Source: Bradyrhizobium sp. NP1 (lineage in GTDB: Bacteria > Pseudomonadota > Alphaproteobacteria > Rhizobiales > Xanthobacteraceae). From it: 64,000 nucleotides of DNA. Both the position numbers and the translations under genes were made by a program. Within the stretch, counting starts at the first letter, position 1; each line of letters starts with the position of its first letter. The notes beneath the pieces are model-generated. The model searched no databases. It was not told the origin of the DNA and worked only from the letters and a program-made list of their open reading frames with translations. The stretch lies in the NCBI RefSeq assembly GCF_030378205.1, contig NZ_CP127385.1:5620001-5684000 (forward strand). The letters are read 5' to 3'. Positions 18,331 to 27,665 of the stretch are shown here, one piece after another.

Positions 18331-19563
18331 TCAAAGCGTCAGATTTTCTGAGGGAAGGCCGAGCGCTACCCTTCCAAAATTCGTTCCAGCCGCATCGAAA
18401 TTGAATGCGAGATGCGAGTTGACCGCGTGACCATCGCGAAACTGGCGCTGCAGTACGCCCGACATGAACAACCCACGCGCACCGCTTGCCGCGAACAGCA
18501 TCGACACTGCCTCAGTACATAGATTGACCGAAAATGCGCCGTCGCGACGCAATTTCGTCTTGGCGGCCATATCCGGAATATGTCCTCGTCTTGCATCGGC
18601 CATCGCTTCGATGCATGACAAACGCATGATCAGTCGAGCGGCATCGATTTTGGCCGATGCTTCCGCAATTTTGATCTGCGTGCTCTGCATATCGCCCAGT
18701 TTGGTTCGATTGTAGGTCGACGCGCGGTGCCGCGCGATGTCGACGTAGTCATCGAGGCATGCCTGGGCATTTCCGAGGCCGACGCCGGAAAGGACGTAAG
18801 GAAACAGGGAAAAAACCGGCAAAGTGTAAAGCGCACTCGGATTGACGGCACTACCGGGCGTCTCGCCACCGCCGAGATCATTTACAGCGACTGTCATCCA
18901 CGTCGGGACGAAGGCATCGCGTACTTCGACATCGTTCGAGCCGGTTCCTCGCAGCCCTACAGCATTCCACGTATCGGCGATGACGTAGTCGCTCTTGTGA
19001 ATCAGAAATATCCGGTATTCGATGCCGTCAGCCTCGTCGTCGGAAGAGACCACACTGGCCAGCATGTTCCACTCGCAGGACGCCACCCCCGAGGAAAACG
19101 GCCAACTTCCCGAAAGCCGGTAGCCGCCCTCAACCTTTCGAGCTCGGCCTGCGGGAAATATGAATGAAGACGCAATGAGGGCGTTAACGTCCCTGTTCCA
19201 GACCTCGTCCTGGGCCTGCTTGTCGAACATGCCCAGCATCCAGTGATGGCTGGCAAGATTGGCGAAATTCCATGCTACCGACGCGTCGCCGAGCCCAAGC
19301 ATGTCCGCGCAATCAACCAGCGCCACGTAGTCCAGCTCGGAGCCGCCAACACGCTTCGGCTGAACGATCCGAAACAGGCCGGCTTCATGCAGGTCCCGCT
19401 CAGTCTCAGTCGGCAACCGCCGCAGTTCCTCCGTTTTTGCCGCGCGCTCCCGCAACCGCGGAATCAGCGCTTTGGCACGGGCCACCATAACCATGTAGGC
19501 ATGACCGCCCGGGCCGCTCTCGGCTCCCTGATTGGCATTTGGTTTCCGACCAACACCTGGCAT
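18331..19563 (-). CDS. Acyl-CoA dehydrogenase-fold flavin monooxygenase (HpaB/HsaA type)
   Basis: A 410-residue oxygenase component of a two-component flavin monooxygenase (class D). The ACAD fold is visible as RRLPTETERDLHEAGLFRI, ADMLGLGDASVAWNFANLAS and HHWMLGMFDKQAQDEVW. The frame runs back to 19731, but the ATG at 19563 has GAGGAA about eight bases upstream, while the extension is Arg-rich and unlike the family. With the reductase downstream it forms the usual oxygenase-reductase pair that hydroxylates aromatic or N-heteroaromatic rings. Its place in the pathway, between Mo hydroxylase and ring cleavage, would match NicC-type chemistry, though NicC itself belongs to another family. Confidence 0.78.
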   Translation of the reverse strand: MPGVGRKPNANQGAESGPGGHAYMVMVARAKALIPRLRERAAKTEELRRLPTETERDLHEAGLFRIVQPKRVGGSELDYVALVDCADMLGLGDASVAWNFANLASHHWMLGMFDKQAQDEVWNRDVNALIASSFIFPAGRARKVEGGYRLSGSWPFSSGVASCEWNMLASVVSSDDEADGIEYRIFLIHKSDYVIADTWNAVGLRGTGSNDVEVRDAFVPTWMTVAVNDLGGGETPGSAVNPSALYTLPVFSLFPYVLSGVGLGNAQACLDDYVDIARHRASTYNRTKLGDMQSTQIKIAEASAKIDAARLIMRLSCIEAMADARRGHIPDMAAKTKLRRDGAFSVNLCTEAVSMLFAASGARGLFMSGVLQRQFRDGHAVNSHLAFNFDAAGTNFGRVALGLPSENLTL

Positions 19564-19761
19564 CTCAGCGTTCCTCGCAAGGCCCGGACGAGGCCCCCTC
19601 GTGACCAGAACGACGATGACCGCCCTCCTCGTCCTGCCCCGGTGAATGCACCTCGCTTGACCAGTCCGAATAGCTTGGCGATTGTTTATCACCCGATTAG
19701 CAATTAAGGCGCGACCAACGATGCGCGTCAATCGAATTCAACAGCCAGGGAGCGATGCTGC
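19564..19761. promoter_or_regulatory. Divergent spacer with the second copy of the candidate operator
   Basis: This region between the leftward monooxygenase gene and the rightward dehydrogenase gene contains TTGTTTATCACCCGATTAG at 19682-19700, matching 15455-15473 at 16 of 19 bases. It should hold promoters for both directions. Confidence 0.45.
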
Positions 19762-20643
19762 GTGGACAGAACAATTGGAATAATCGGCCTCGGCATCATG
19801 GGCGGCGCAATCGCTCGTAACCTCGTCGATCGAAATTGGCACGTGATAGGATTTGACATCGACCCGAAACGACGAAATGAGCTGGCGTCGGTCCGCGTCG
19901 CCATCGCCTCGAATGCAGCGCAAGTCGCCCGCGACGCGCCAATCATCATGACCAGCCTCCCCAGTCCAGACGCCGCACACCAAGTCGCTCAGGAAATCGC
20001 TGATGCGAACCTGTCGCAGCGGATAGTAGCCGAACTGAGCACACTGAGTCTCGCTGACAAGATTCGGTTCGAGAGTATCCTCGCCAAAGCGGGCCATGTC
20101 GTACTCGATTGTCCGCTCAGCGGTACGGGTGCGCAGGCGAAAGTTCGCGACCTCGTGGTCTATGCCAGCGGCAACAGTGAAGCGATCGCGCGATGCGTGG
20201 AGCTGTTCGCTGATTTCGCCAAGGAAAGCGCCGATCTCGGTCGGTTCGGCAACGGCAGCCGCATGAAATTCATCGCCAATCACCTGGTTGCCATCCACAA
20301 CGTCGCCGCCGCTGAGGCTATGATGCTGGCAGAACGCGCTGGTCTCGATCCCGAGAAAGTCGTCGACATGATCAGCCCCGGCGCGGGCAGTTCGCGAATG
20401 TTTCAGATGCGCGCACCCATGATGGTTAGCCGGGTTTATGAACCGGCAACAATGAAAGTCTCGACCTGGAAGAAAGACATGGCGATTATCGCTGAGTTTG
20501 CCGAGGATGTCGGCTGCGACGTCCCTCTTTTCAACCTGACGGCACCGATCTACAGCCAGGCGGCAGAAATGGGGTTGGGCGATAAGGATACTGCATCAGT
20601 TTTCGAAGTTCTGAGAACTTCAACGGATCGGCATTCGGGTTAA
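19762..20643 (+). CDS. NAD(P)-dependent beta-hydroxyacid dehydrogenase (3-hydroxyisobutyrate type)
   Basis: A 293-residue oxidoreductase. The GTG start at 19762 is preceded by AGGGAG. The Rossmann motif GLGIMGGAI is at the N-terminus, the substrate loop reads DCPLSGTGAQAK (family DxPVSGG), and the catalytic Lys sits in GNGSRMKFIANHL. Members oxidise 3-hydroxyisobutyrate, tartronate semialdehyde or related acids. It is isolated from the convergent leuB-like gene by about 240 bases in which I see nothing else. Its exact substrate is unknown; C4 acid metabolism is plausible here. Confidence 0.83.
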   Translation: MDRTIGIIGLGIMGGAIARNLVDRNWHVIGFDIDPKRRNELASVRVAIASNAAQVARDAPIIMTSLPSPDAAHQVAQEIADANLSQRIVAELSTLSLADKIRFESILAKAGHVVLDCPLSGTGAQAKVRDLVVYASGNSEAIARCVELFADFAKESADLGRFGNGSRMKFIANHLVAIHNVAAAEAMMLAERAGLDPEKVVDMISPGAGSSRMFQMRAPMMVSRVYEPATMKVSTWKKDMAIIAEFAEDVGCDVPLFNLTAPIYSQAAEMGLGDKDTASVFEVLRTSTDRHSG

Positions 20644-20886
20644 CAAATACACGTCTATCTATAGCCCGGCGATGCATGCTCGGCCGGGCGCGCATCCCGC
20701 GCCAAGACGATCCCTACCCTGACTCATCTTGCAATCGAGACCGGCTTCCTTGAAATATCCGATCGGCGACGAAGTGGGTCTGGCGGATTGATAGATTGAT
20801 CGGCGAGTCATCTCGGCCCATGCACGGCTGGCGGACAGCGTCATCTCTCCACCAGCCACGACCGTAAAGGCTGGCGCCGGCTGCCG

Positions 20887-21960
20887 TCATTGGTCGCCTT
20901 CCTCGTCCTTGCTCGAAATGTCCTCTAACGTCGCTAGCACGGCATCGCCCATCGCCACCGTGGACAACGTTTTGGCTCGCGGTTCTGCAATGTCTGCGGT
21001 GCGCGCGCCGCGCTCAAGGGCAAGGGCGACTGCTCTCTCGAGCAAATCAGCATCCTTGCGACGATCCAGCGTCAGGCGCAGCATCATGGCGACGCTCAGA
21101 ATCGAGCCGAGCGGATTGGCAATGCCCCTTCCCGCGATATCAGGAGCGCTGCCGTGAACCGGCTCATACAGCGCCTTTCTGCGGCCGAACTCATCTACCG
21201 GACCGAGCGATGCCGACGGCAACATCCCGAGCGAGCCAGATATCATCGCGGCGCAGTCGGAGAGAATATCTCCAAACATATTGCCGGTCACCATCACATC
21301 GAATTGGCGGGGCTCCCTGACGATTTGCATCGCAGCATTGTCGACATACAGATGGGTCAGCTCCACATCGGAAAACTCTGCGCGATGCAGCGCAGTTACC
21401 TCGTCGCGCCACACGACGCTCGTCTCAAGCACATTGGCTTTGTCTACCGAACAAACCTTGTTCCTGCGCGTCCGTGCAAGCTCGAAGGCAGCCCGGGCGA
21501 CGCGTCTGATCTGATCGCTGGTGTACTGTTCCGTATTGAAACCACGGCGCTGCCCGTCCGGCAGGATTTCGATTCCACGCGGTTCGCCGAAATAGATGCC
21601 GCTCGTCAGCTCCCGGATAATGACAAAATCGACACCATCGAGTACCTCGGCCTTCAGTGGCGCAGATTCCGCAAGCACGGGGCTCGCGACGATCGGCCGA
21701 AGATTGGCATAGAGATCGTATTTTCTCCGCAAGCCCAGAAGGCTTCCGGCCTTGCGCGCCGCCGATGGCACTTCCTTCGTCTCGGGGCAGCCGGTCGCAA
21801 GATACGGGACGAGGCCGTATTGAGCCTCGCGCAGGGCTACCGGCAGGCCACGTCGGACGGAGAGCCAGTTGAGTATGCGATGCGATTGCTCGGTTACCTC
21901 TGGGCCGATACCCTCGCCGCCCACGATGGCGATCTTGACGGTGTTGGAGCGTGAATTCAT
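20887..21960 (-). CDS. leuB: LeuB-like 3-isopropylmalate/D-malate dehydrogenase family protein
   Basis: A 357-residue decarboxylating dehydrogenase. The family core is strong: [35 protein letters not shown] and [18 protein letters not shown]. These strings look more like true LeuB (NNAAM/GNMFGD) than D-malate dehydrogenase. It ends an operon with leuD-like and leuC-like genes (ATGA overlaps), with no leuA in view. Either this is a second leucine set or the three act on a related diacid, for instance maleate to D-malate to pyruvate after NicX-type ring cleavage. Confidence 0.82.
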   Translation of the reverse strand: MNSRSNTVKIAIVGGEGIGPEVTEQSHRILNWLSVRRGLPVALREAQYGLVPYLATGCPETKEVPSAARKAGSLLGLRRKYDLYANLRPIVASPVLAESAPLKAEVLDGVDFVIIRELTSGIYFGEPRGIEILPDGQRRGFNTEQYTSDQIRRVARAAFELARTRRNKVCSVDKANVLETSVVWRDEVTALHRAEFSDVELTHLYVDNAAMQIVREPRQFDVMVTGNMFGDILSDCAAMISGSLGMLPSASLGPVDEFGRRKALYEPVHGSAPDIAGRGIANPLGSILSVAMMLRLTLDRRKDADLLERAVALALERGARTADIAEPRAKTLSTVAMGDAVLATLEDISSKDEEGDQ

Positions 21961-22598
21961 GCCGTCTTGCTCGCAAAGTGGATCCAGGGCCGGGCCGCGC
22001 GATCAGCGGCCTGAAAGGCGCGGATTTCCGGGTCACGGACCAGTGTCAGGGCAACCTCATCGAGGCCTTGCAACAGTCCTTCGCGGCGGCGTGGATCGAT
22101 CTCGAAGCGATACTGCTGACCCGTTGGCGCTGTAATCGACTGCGCCTTGAGGTCTATGCTGATCCGTCCTGCACCCTGCGTAACTTCGACTTCGCTCGCC
22201 AGAGCATCAACGATCTCGCTGTCGATCACGATTGGAAGAATTCCGTTCTGGAAGCAGTTGGCAAAAAAGATATCTCCAAAACTGGAGCCGATCACGGCGC
22301 GGATACCCATCTCCTGCAGCGACCAGACCGCGCCTTCGCGCGACGATCCGCAGCCAAAATTCGGACCGGTAATGAGGATCTCCGCCTGCCGAAAGGGTTC
22401 GCGGTTCAGGATGAACTCGGGGTTCTCGGAGCCGTCCGACAAATAGCGGAGCGCCCCAAAGGCCCATTTTCCCAGCGTTCCGCGGGCATTGTTACCGACC
22501 AGGCGCTCGATCCGGATGATGACGTCGGTATCGATGTTGCTGCGCATGATGGGCGCGGCGATCGCGGTCAGTTTGTCGAATGGTTTCGGCATGATCAA
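21957..22598 (-). CDS. leuD: LeuD-like aconitase-family small subunit
   Basis: A 213-residue swivel-domain subunit of a hydro-lyase. NFGCGSSREGAVWSL and the SSFGDIFFANCFQNGILPI segment are the LeuD signature, where the Ser/Arg contact substrate carboxylates. It overlaps both neighbours by four bases and should pair with the LeuC-like subunit. Bacterial maleate hydratases are built from the same LeuCD-type pair, so isopropylmalate isomerase and malease are both possible. Confidence 0.83.
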   Translation of the reverse strand: MIMPKPFDKLTAIAAPIMRSNIDTDVIIRIERLVGNNARGTLGKWAFGALRYLSDGSENPEFILNREPFRQAEILITGPNFGCGSSREGAVWSLQEMGIRAVIGSSFGDIFFANCFQNGILPIVIDSEIVDALASEVEVTQGAGRISIDLKAQSITAPTGQQYRFEIDPRRREGLLQGLDEVALTLVRDPEIRAFQAADRAARPWIHFASKTA

Positions 22599-24004
22599 CG
22601 CTCCAGCGCTCGCACGTCGGCAATTGCCCCCGCGATCGCCGCAGCTGCCGCGCTTGCCGGACTGGCGAGATGGGTGCGTGCTCCGGGGCCCTGGCGACCG
22701 ACGAAATTGCGGTTAGAGGTCGAAACCGACCGCTGGCCGGGCGCGACGGTTTCGCCATTGGCGGCGAGGCACATCGAGCATCCAGGCTCCCGCCATTCGA
22801 ATCCGGCCTCCATAAAAATTTTGTCGAGGCCTTCCGCCATGGCATCGCGCTTGACCGTCTCCGAACCCGGCACGACCCAGGCACACACCGTCGGCGCTAC
22901 CTTACGACCGCGCGCGACCCCTGCAGCCGCGCGCAGATCGCTCAGGCGGCTGTTGGTGCAGGATCCGATAAAGACCCAGTCAATGGGCGTGCCGAGAATC
23001 GGCTCACCGCCCTTCAATCCCATATAGTGCAGTGCCGTCTCGACGGCAGTGCGCTGGACAGCGTCATCAATGGCTTGCGGATCTGGAATACGCCCGGTCA
23101 CCCCGATAACATGCTCCGGGCTGATGCCCCAGGTCACCTGCGGGACAAGGCTCGAGAGGTCAATCAACACGTCCTTGTCAAACACCGCGTCTGGATCGCT
23201 CGCAAGCGAGCGCCACTCCGCAACCGCTCGGTCCCACAGGACGCCTTTGGGTGCATAGCGTCGTCCATGAAGGAACGCATACGTTGTTTCATCCGGAGCG
23301 ACCATTCCTATCTTTGCACCAAGTTCGATCGACAAGTTACAGATCGTCAGGCGCTCTTCGATCGACAGCCCGCGAACGGCACTGCCTGCATATTCGACAG
23401 CATGGCCGGTCCCGCCTGCCGCGCCGACGTGGCCGATAAGGGCAAGGATCATATCCTTGGCCGTCACGCCCGGTGGGCGCTCGCCCTCGAAGCGGACGCG
23501 CATGGTTTTGGGTCGACGCTGGATCAATGCTTGCGTCGCGAGCACGTGCGTCAGCTCGCTGGACCCGATTCCGAACGCCAAGGCGCCGAGACCGCCGTGG
23601 GTGCAGGTATGGCTGTCGCCGCAAACGATCAATGAGCCGGGGAGGCTCAAGCCCAGCTCGGGTCCGATAACGTGGACGATACCCTGCCCGGGCTGGTCGA
23701 CATCGAACATGTGAATGCCGCTGGCCGCTGTTTCCGTACGAAGCGCGGCAAGCAGATCCAGCCCTATCTTGGTCATACCGGCGCGGCCCCGCGCTGTCGA
23801 AATAGCATGGTCGGGCGTGGCGAACGTCAACTCGGGATTGTGAACTTTCAGACCACGATTCTTCAAATCGAGCAGTCCGCGCGATCCGCCCAGATCATGC
23901 AGGAGATGACGGTCGACATGCAGAAGATCTGTATCGTCACTCACTTGAGCGATGACATGCTGGTCCCAGATCTTGGCCAGCATCGTGCGGCCAGGGTACC
24001 CCAT
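22595..24004 (-). CDS. leuC: LeuC-like aconitase-family large subunit
   Basis: A 469-residue 4Fe-4S hydro-lyase subunit. The three cluster cysteines are in FIGSCTNSRLSDL and PGCSMCLAANGE. CGDSHTCTHGGLGALAFGIG and VTWGISPEHVIGVTG match LeuC closely. It is first in the leuCDB-like operon, 230 bases downstream of the CoA-transferase gene, a gap in which I see no gene. The catabolic surroundings make a role outside leucine synthesis possible but not shown. Confidence 0.83.
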   Translation of the reverse strand: MGYPGRTMLAKIWDQHVIAQVSDDTDLLHVDRHLLHDLGGSRGLLDLKNRGLKVHNPELTFATPDHAISTARGRAGMTKIGLDLLAALRTETAASGIHMFDVDQPGQGIVHVIGPELGLSLPGSLIVCGDSHTCTHGGLGALAFGIGSSELTHVLATQALIQRRPKTMRVRFEGERPPGVTAKDMILALIGHVGAAGGTGHAVEYAGSAVRGLSIEERLTICNLSIELGAKIGMVAPDETTYAFLHGRRYAPKGVLWDRAVAEWRSLASDPDAVFDKDVLIDLSSLVPQVTWGISPEHVIGVTGRIPDPQAIDDAVQRTAVETALHYMGLKGGEPILGTPIDWVFIGSCTNSRLSDLRAAAGVARGRKVAPTVCAWVVPGSETVKRDAMAEGLDKIFMEAGFEWREPGCSMCLAANGETVAPGQRSVSTSNRNFVGRQGPGARTHLASPASAAAAAIAGAIADVRALER

Positions 24005-24235
24005 GGCGCGCCTCCCTTACCTTTTCGGGCCGACAGCGTCAGCCACGGCCGCCGTTTTGCACGGCTTTTCAGGTTTCGACGTTTCCGATGCATCAAAGCA
24101 CAGCTGACCTCCACCCGACTAGGCCGGCAAGAAGGACAAGCAGCGCACTGGGCCAGCGGTCATGGGCGTCTGTATCCTTGAATTGACCTTTGTCTGCCCA
24201 ACGCGCCAGGGGGAAAATGCCCAATTCGATCGAGC

Positions 24236-25525
24236 TCATTGACCACGCGGACCGAAACCGGTCGAACTGACTTGCTTTCCAAAAACGCCGGCCTCCGCAA
24301 GCGCAGCAAGACGGGCGTCATCGTAGCCGAGCGTCCTTCGCAACACCTCCCTGGTATGCTGTCCGAGGAGCGGCGCGGCTACCGCATCGACCGCCGGGGT
24401 CATGCCCAGGCTGAGAGGGGGCTCGATATTTGGCACTGTCCCCGCCGTGGGATGTGGAATTCGACTGAGGCGATGCCGCTCACGCGCTTCGGGCGCATTA
24501 AATCCCTGCTCGACCGTCCGGAGATAGCCGACCGGAACGTTGGCCTTCTTCATCTTCGCCATCCAGTTTTCCAGCCTATCAGTCGCGAAGACGCTAGCTA
24601 TCGTGGCGCGCAATTTTTCCTTGTTGGCCGCCCTTGCCTTGCGATCAATAAAGTCCGGGTTTGTCAACAGATCTGGCCGATCGAGCACCTCAATTACAAG
24701 CCGACGAAACAGACGGTCATTCGCGCATGCCATGTAGAGCGGTCCGTCCGACGCCTCATAGACGCCAACTGTCGGAGATCCATTCGGGGAATTCCCGAAA
24801 CGGCCGGGATTGTTGCCATTGATCAGATAGGCCATGCCGTAGAAGCCGGTCATCGACATCGCCATATCGAAGAGAGCGACTTCGACGTGCTGTCCGCGGC
24901 CGAGGCGGTCGCGCGCAATCAGCGCAAGCAGGATAGCGTTGCAGGCGGCCATTCCGGTCGCGATATCGACGATTGGCGGGCCGGTCCGTACGGCTGGACC
25001 ATCGGGAAAGCCGTTTAGCGACATGAAGCCGCTTTCTGCCTGCGTAATCGGATCAAACCCGGGTCGTGCCGCGAACGGTCCCTTCCGGCCGTAGGCCGAG
25101 ATCGAGCAGTAGATTAGACGCGGGTTGGTCGGAGCAACCGACTCATAGTCCAGCCCAAACTTGACCATGACGCCACTTGAAAAATTTTCGACCACGACGT
25201 CGGCCTTGGTCATAAGCTCTCGCGCAACGGCACGCGCTTCCGGCACCGCAAGGTCGAGCGTGATCCCCCGCTTGCCGCGGTTGAGACTAAGAAATGCAGC
25301 GCTCTCGCCGCCGATCTCGGCATGCTCATAGGCACGCGTGTCGTCGCCGCCCTCCGGATTCTCGATCTTGATAACCTCCGCTCCGAAATCGGCGAGGGTC
25401 TGCGTGCACGCGGGGCCCGCGACGACACGTGTGAAGTCGACGACCAGAAGCCCATCCAGAGCCGTGGGTGCCCCGTCGGGTCTCGGGGTTCGCTCTGGCA
25501 GCGCAGGTCTTCCGATCATAATCAA
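24236..25525 (-). CDS. CaiB/BaiF-family class III CoA-transferase
   Basis: A 429-residue CoA-transferase. The N-terminal LDGLLVVDFTRVVAGP and DFGAEVIKIENPEGGDDTR, the nucleophile region GPPIVDIATGMAACNAILLAL with the family Asp, and GQHVEVALFDMAMSMTG are all present. It moves CoA between organic acids such as succinate and a catabolic acid. It may lead the leuCDB-like operon. It is the last metabolic gene before the phage-derived region. Confidence 0.85.
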   Translation of the reverse strand: MIMIGRPALPERTPRPDGAPTALDGLLVVDFTRVVAGPACTQTLADFGAEVIKIENPEGGDDTRAYEHAEIGGESAAFLSLNRGKRGITLDLAVPEARAVARELMTKADVVVENFSSGVMVKFGLDYESVAPTNPRLIYCSISAYGRKGPFAARPGFDPITQAESGFMSLNGFPDGPAVRTGPPIVDIATGMAACNAILLALIARDRLGRGQHVEVALFDMAMSMTGFYGMAYLINGNNPGRFGNSPNGSPTVGVYEASDGPLYMACANDRLFRRLVIEVLDRPDLLTNPDFIDRKARAANKEKLRATIASVFATDRLENWMAKMKKANVPVGYLRTVEQGFNAPEARERHRLSRIPHPTAGTVPNIEPPLSLGMTPAVDAVAAPLLGQHTREVLRRTLGYDDARLAALAEAGVFGKQVSSTGFGPRGQ

Positions 25526-25638
25526 CTGTCCTGTTCCATCGTCGAATTTCGATCATCCGGTCAATCTTACGGCCCACCTGGCCGGCTTCACAAGTACCGC
25601 AGCCGCTCTGCTTTTGCAGACTACCTCTGAAAAGCAAA

Positions 25639-25671
25639 AAAGCCCGGTAGCCATTCTGGCTACCGGGCTTT
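25639..25671. terminator. Perfect 14-bp hairpin terminator at the boundary of the two regions
   Basis: AAAGCCCGGTAGCC, a five-base loop, then GGCTACCGGGCTTT, with A-runs to the left and T-run within the right arm, so it can stop transcripts from both sides. It lies between the CoA-transferase gene and the phage tail-fibre end and marks the edge of the phage-derived block. Confidence 0.8.
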
Positions 25672-25731
25672 CTGGGCCGAGTCTTAAACGCGCTAGTCTA
25701 CCAGGTTTGATCGATCGCCGACGGGCTTGCG

Positions 25732-25748
25732 CCAATACAGTGTATTGG
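25732..25748. promoter_or_regulatory. Palindrome upstream of a small membrane-protein gene
   Basis: CCAATACAGTGTATTGG is an 8-bp inverted repeat around one base, 42 bases before the GTG of the 25790 gene. It could be an operator or an RNA hairpin; no partner regulator is visible. Confidence 0.35.
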
Positions 25749-25789
25749 ACCACCCCCATGGAAATTCCGGTTCATACAAGCGCGTGAAT

Positions 25790-25939
25790 GTGAAATCAAT
25801 ATTTTTGATTAGCCTGAGCTACCTCTTTTGGCCTCCGGCCGTGTTGTTTGGGTGGTTAGCTATCTGGTTCTGTGATCTATCTGATCGTTGCTACCAATTG
25901 GGTCGCGAAGATAAGAGATCTCCGCCGCTACTTAGATAA
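25790..25939 (+). CDS. Small membrane protein, unknown (holin-like size)
   Basis: From the GTG at 25790 a 49-residue protein is read: VKSIFLISLSY and a long hydrophobic stretch (about residues 4-26) ending in a Trp/Phe-rich turn, then a charged tail REDKRSPPLLR. It converges with the tail-fibre gene and overlaps its end by eight bases. The frame is open further upstream, but those codons cross the palindrome. Size and hydrophobicity allow a holin or small membrane factor; there is no motif to decide. Confidence 0.4.
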   Translation: MKSIFLISLSYLFWPPAVLFGWLAIWFCDLSDRCYQLGREDKRSPPLLR

Positions 25940-26921
25940 TCCTCATGATGTAGTTGCTGACGATCGTTGGCTGCACGATTGCGTGAGCGTTCCCTGAACC
26001 AGCGTTATTGATCGTGATTCCAGTAGTGGCGTTGTTAATGATGATGCTGGCCGGTGCAATTGGGAAACTAACGTTATTTAGCGAAGCCCCGGATGTACTA
26101 GTGCCGCCAAATACGCCGCCAGAAACGCCGTGAGTATGGCCCGGATCAGTCACGCCGTGATTGTGCGATGGCATTTCGGCGCTGGTTAGCGTGTGGCTTT
26201 CGACGCCTCCCGTCGCACCAAGGCTTGTGGAATTTCCTCCGAAATAGCTCGACGTCAGTCTCGTCGAGCTTGCCTCCTTCATCGCCGAGACGCGGCCAGT
26301 TTTGTCAGGTAGATTGAACGTGGTGCTGCCATCGCCAGGTCCATACGTGGTCCCAATGATGGCAAACAGCACTGCATAGGTCGTTCGCGAAATCGCCTGT
26401 CCCGTCGGGAAAGCAAACGAACTGTTCGGCGTCGTCGCGCCCCAATAGTCCAATCCAGCGCCGATTGGGATAAGATATGGCGATGCACCGTAGAAGCCTT
26501 GCAGATAGAACGCGCCATCGTTGGCGTTATAGACTGCGACATAAGGCGAGCCCTGGACAAGAACGCCAGCCAGCAGATCAGTGTTTGGTGCCGAGCGAAG
26601 AGGCTTTGCGCCAAGGCCATCGACGTTAAGCGTAACCGATGAAGTGCCAGCAGTGTTTGTCGTGTGGGGCGTGAACGCGATCATCTGGCTTCCCAGATGG
26701 GTCAACGTGTCGAACTGCTGATAGCTCGAAACCGCATAGGCCGTGCTCGTCCCCGACGTGACGATCGCGCCTGAGATATCGTCGCGGTACTTTGCCGTTG
26801 CAGCCATCATAGCGCGAGCCGAGTCGTTGATGCTGGATGGCGCCTGGCCTTCGGCCCAATTGATGGTGGAATCGGCCGAAGCATCCAGCGACGCGGTCTG
26901 CGACCATTTGTAGAGGGTCAT
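25932..26921 (-). CDS. Phage tail fibre/collar-domain protein
   Basis: A 329-residue virion protein. The ATG at 26921 has AGGAAAA upstream; a longer frame to 27041 lacks this. A tail-collar domain is seen around DYWGATTPNSSFAFPTGQ, TYGPGDGSTTFNLPDKTG and a His-rich HNHGVTDPGHTHG stretch of the kind that chelates metal in fibre tips. The N-terminal MTLYKWSQTA...INWAEGQAPSSIN is typical of short podovirus-like fibres. It is the last gene of the leftward phage block and should bind the host surface. Confidence 0.85.
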   Translation of the reverse strand: MTLYKWSQTASLDASADSTINWAEGQAPSSINDSARAMMAATAKYRDDISGAIVTSGTSTAYAVSSYQQFDTLTHLGSQMIAFTPHTTNTAGTSSVTLNVDGLGAKPLRSAPNTDLLAGVLVQGSPYVAVYNANDGAFYLQGFYGASPYLIPIGAGLDYWGATTPNSSFAFPTGQAISRTTYAVLFAIIGTTYGPGDGSTTFNLPDKTGRVSAMKEASSTRLTSSYFGGNSTSLGATGGVESHTLTSAEMPSHNHGVTDPGHTHGVSGGVFGGTSTSGASLNNVSFPIAPASIIINNATTGITINNAGSGNAHAIVQPTIVSNYIMRII

Positions 26922-26998
26922 TTTGCTTTTTCCTGAAAATAACAAGGCGGCCGTCAGGCCCGCCTCCGATTCGCCAATTGCCGAGCCTCCGGACGCGT

Positions 26999-27199
26999 TC
27001 AGCGCCCCTCGGTCAAATCCAGATACTGCGCGCAGGGACATGTCGGCGCTCGCGCGGTAAGAAGATTGCGAATGACACCCATTGGAACCCCCGGGCTTTC
27101 TTTCGCTACTTTTTCAACTTTCGCCGCGACGACGGCTTCGATTTCGGTACGAATTTCGCGGATGCGATCTTCAAGCGTTGCGGCGCGCGCTGTTTTCAC
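26999..27199 (-). CDS. Small conserved phage-type protein, unknown
   Basis: A 66-residue protein read from a GTG at 27199, 29 bases inside the end of the previous gene, the dense overlap usual in phage blocks. It has a charged helical part (EDRIREIRTEIEAVVAAKV, about residues 10-28) and a C-terminal CPC motif (TCPCAQYLDL). No activity can be assigned. Only the GTG frame gives a coherent helical protein; longer readings are Arg/Pro-rich and unlikely. Confidence 0.45.
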   Translation of the reverse strand: MKTARAATLEDRIREIRTEIEAVVAAKVEKVAKESPGVPMGVIRNLLTARAPTCPCAQYLDLTEGR

Positions 27200-27665
27200 T
27201 GGCTTCGGCTCCTGTGGTGTTCTTGGGTGGCGTTGGTTGCGAAGATGCGAGGGCCTTCCTGGCGGAGGCCGCCTCGTTTTGCGCCCGCCGCAGCGCCTTC
27301 TCGCGCCGCGCATCGTGATCCGCGACATAGATCTGCAGGTCGTAGGGCAGTGATTTGAAACGCTGCTTGCTGTCTTCAGGCCAGGAACGCGGTGGCGCTA
27401 TGTTGGCAAGACTGTTGACAGCTTCAGCAGCCGCGCCACCGAGTGTCGGATCGGCCAGCCCCAGCGAGACATGCAGCCTGGAAATATCCTCCACTGCGGG
27501 CCACAGCCGCTCGATGCCTAGCACAGCACAATCCCTGACAAAGCGCGCGACCGTCGCCGGTGCCGCGGGGCAGAAGATGGCCGAATTCAGTTCGCACCAG
27601 CGCGCAAATAGCGGTGCTGCGCGCAGCCGAGCCTGCGCGAGCGCGGCCAACACCGGGTTACTCAT
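27171..27665 (-). CDS. Conserved phage-block protein, unknown function
   Basis: A 164-residue, mostly helical protein (Ala/Leu-rich first half, basic coiled-coil-like AREKALRRAQNEAASARKAL near residues 118-137). Its start overlaps the end of the 27662 gene by four bases (ATGA), so it is translated with it. It lies between scaffold-like and fibre genes, the usual place for head-completion or tail-assembly proteins, but no family is recognised. Confidence 0.55.
   Translation of the reverse strand: MSNPVLAALAQARLRAAPLFARWCELNSAIFCPAAPATVARFVRDCAVLGIERLWPAVEDISRLHVSLGLADPTLGGAAAEAVNSLANIAPPRSWPEDSKQRFKSLPYDLQIYVADHDARREKALRRAQNEAASARKALASSQPTPPKNTTGAEASENSARRNA

Noticed and set aside
1..25530. 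Mobile-element genes (transposase, integrase) in the catabolic half
   Set aside because: None found; the region reads as stable operons with tight ATGA overlaps.
25658..25735. Possible tRNA-like sequence (leftward GGTAGACTAGCG...TTTAAGACT) beside the terminator
   Set aside because: I could not fold an acceptor stem or T-arm from it, so no tRNA or attachment site is claimed.
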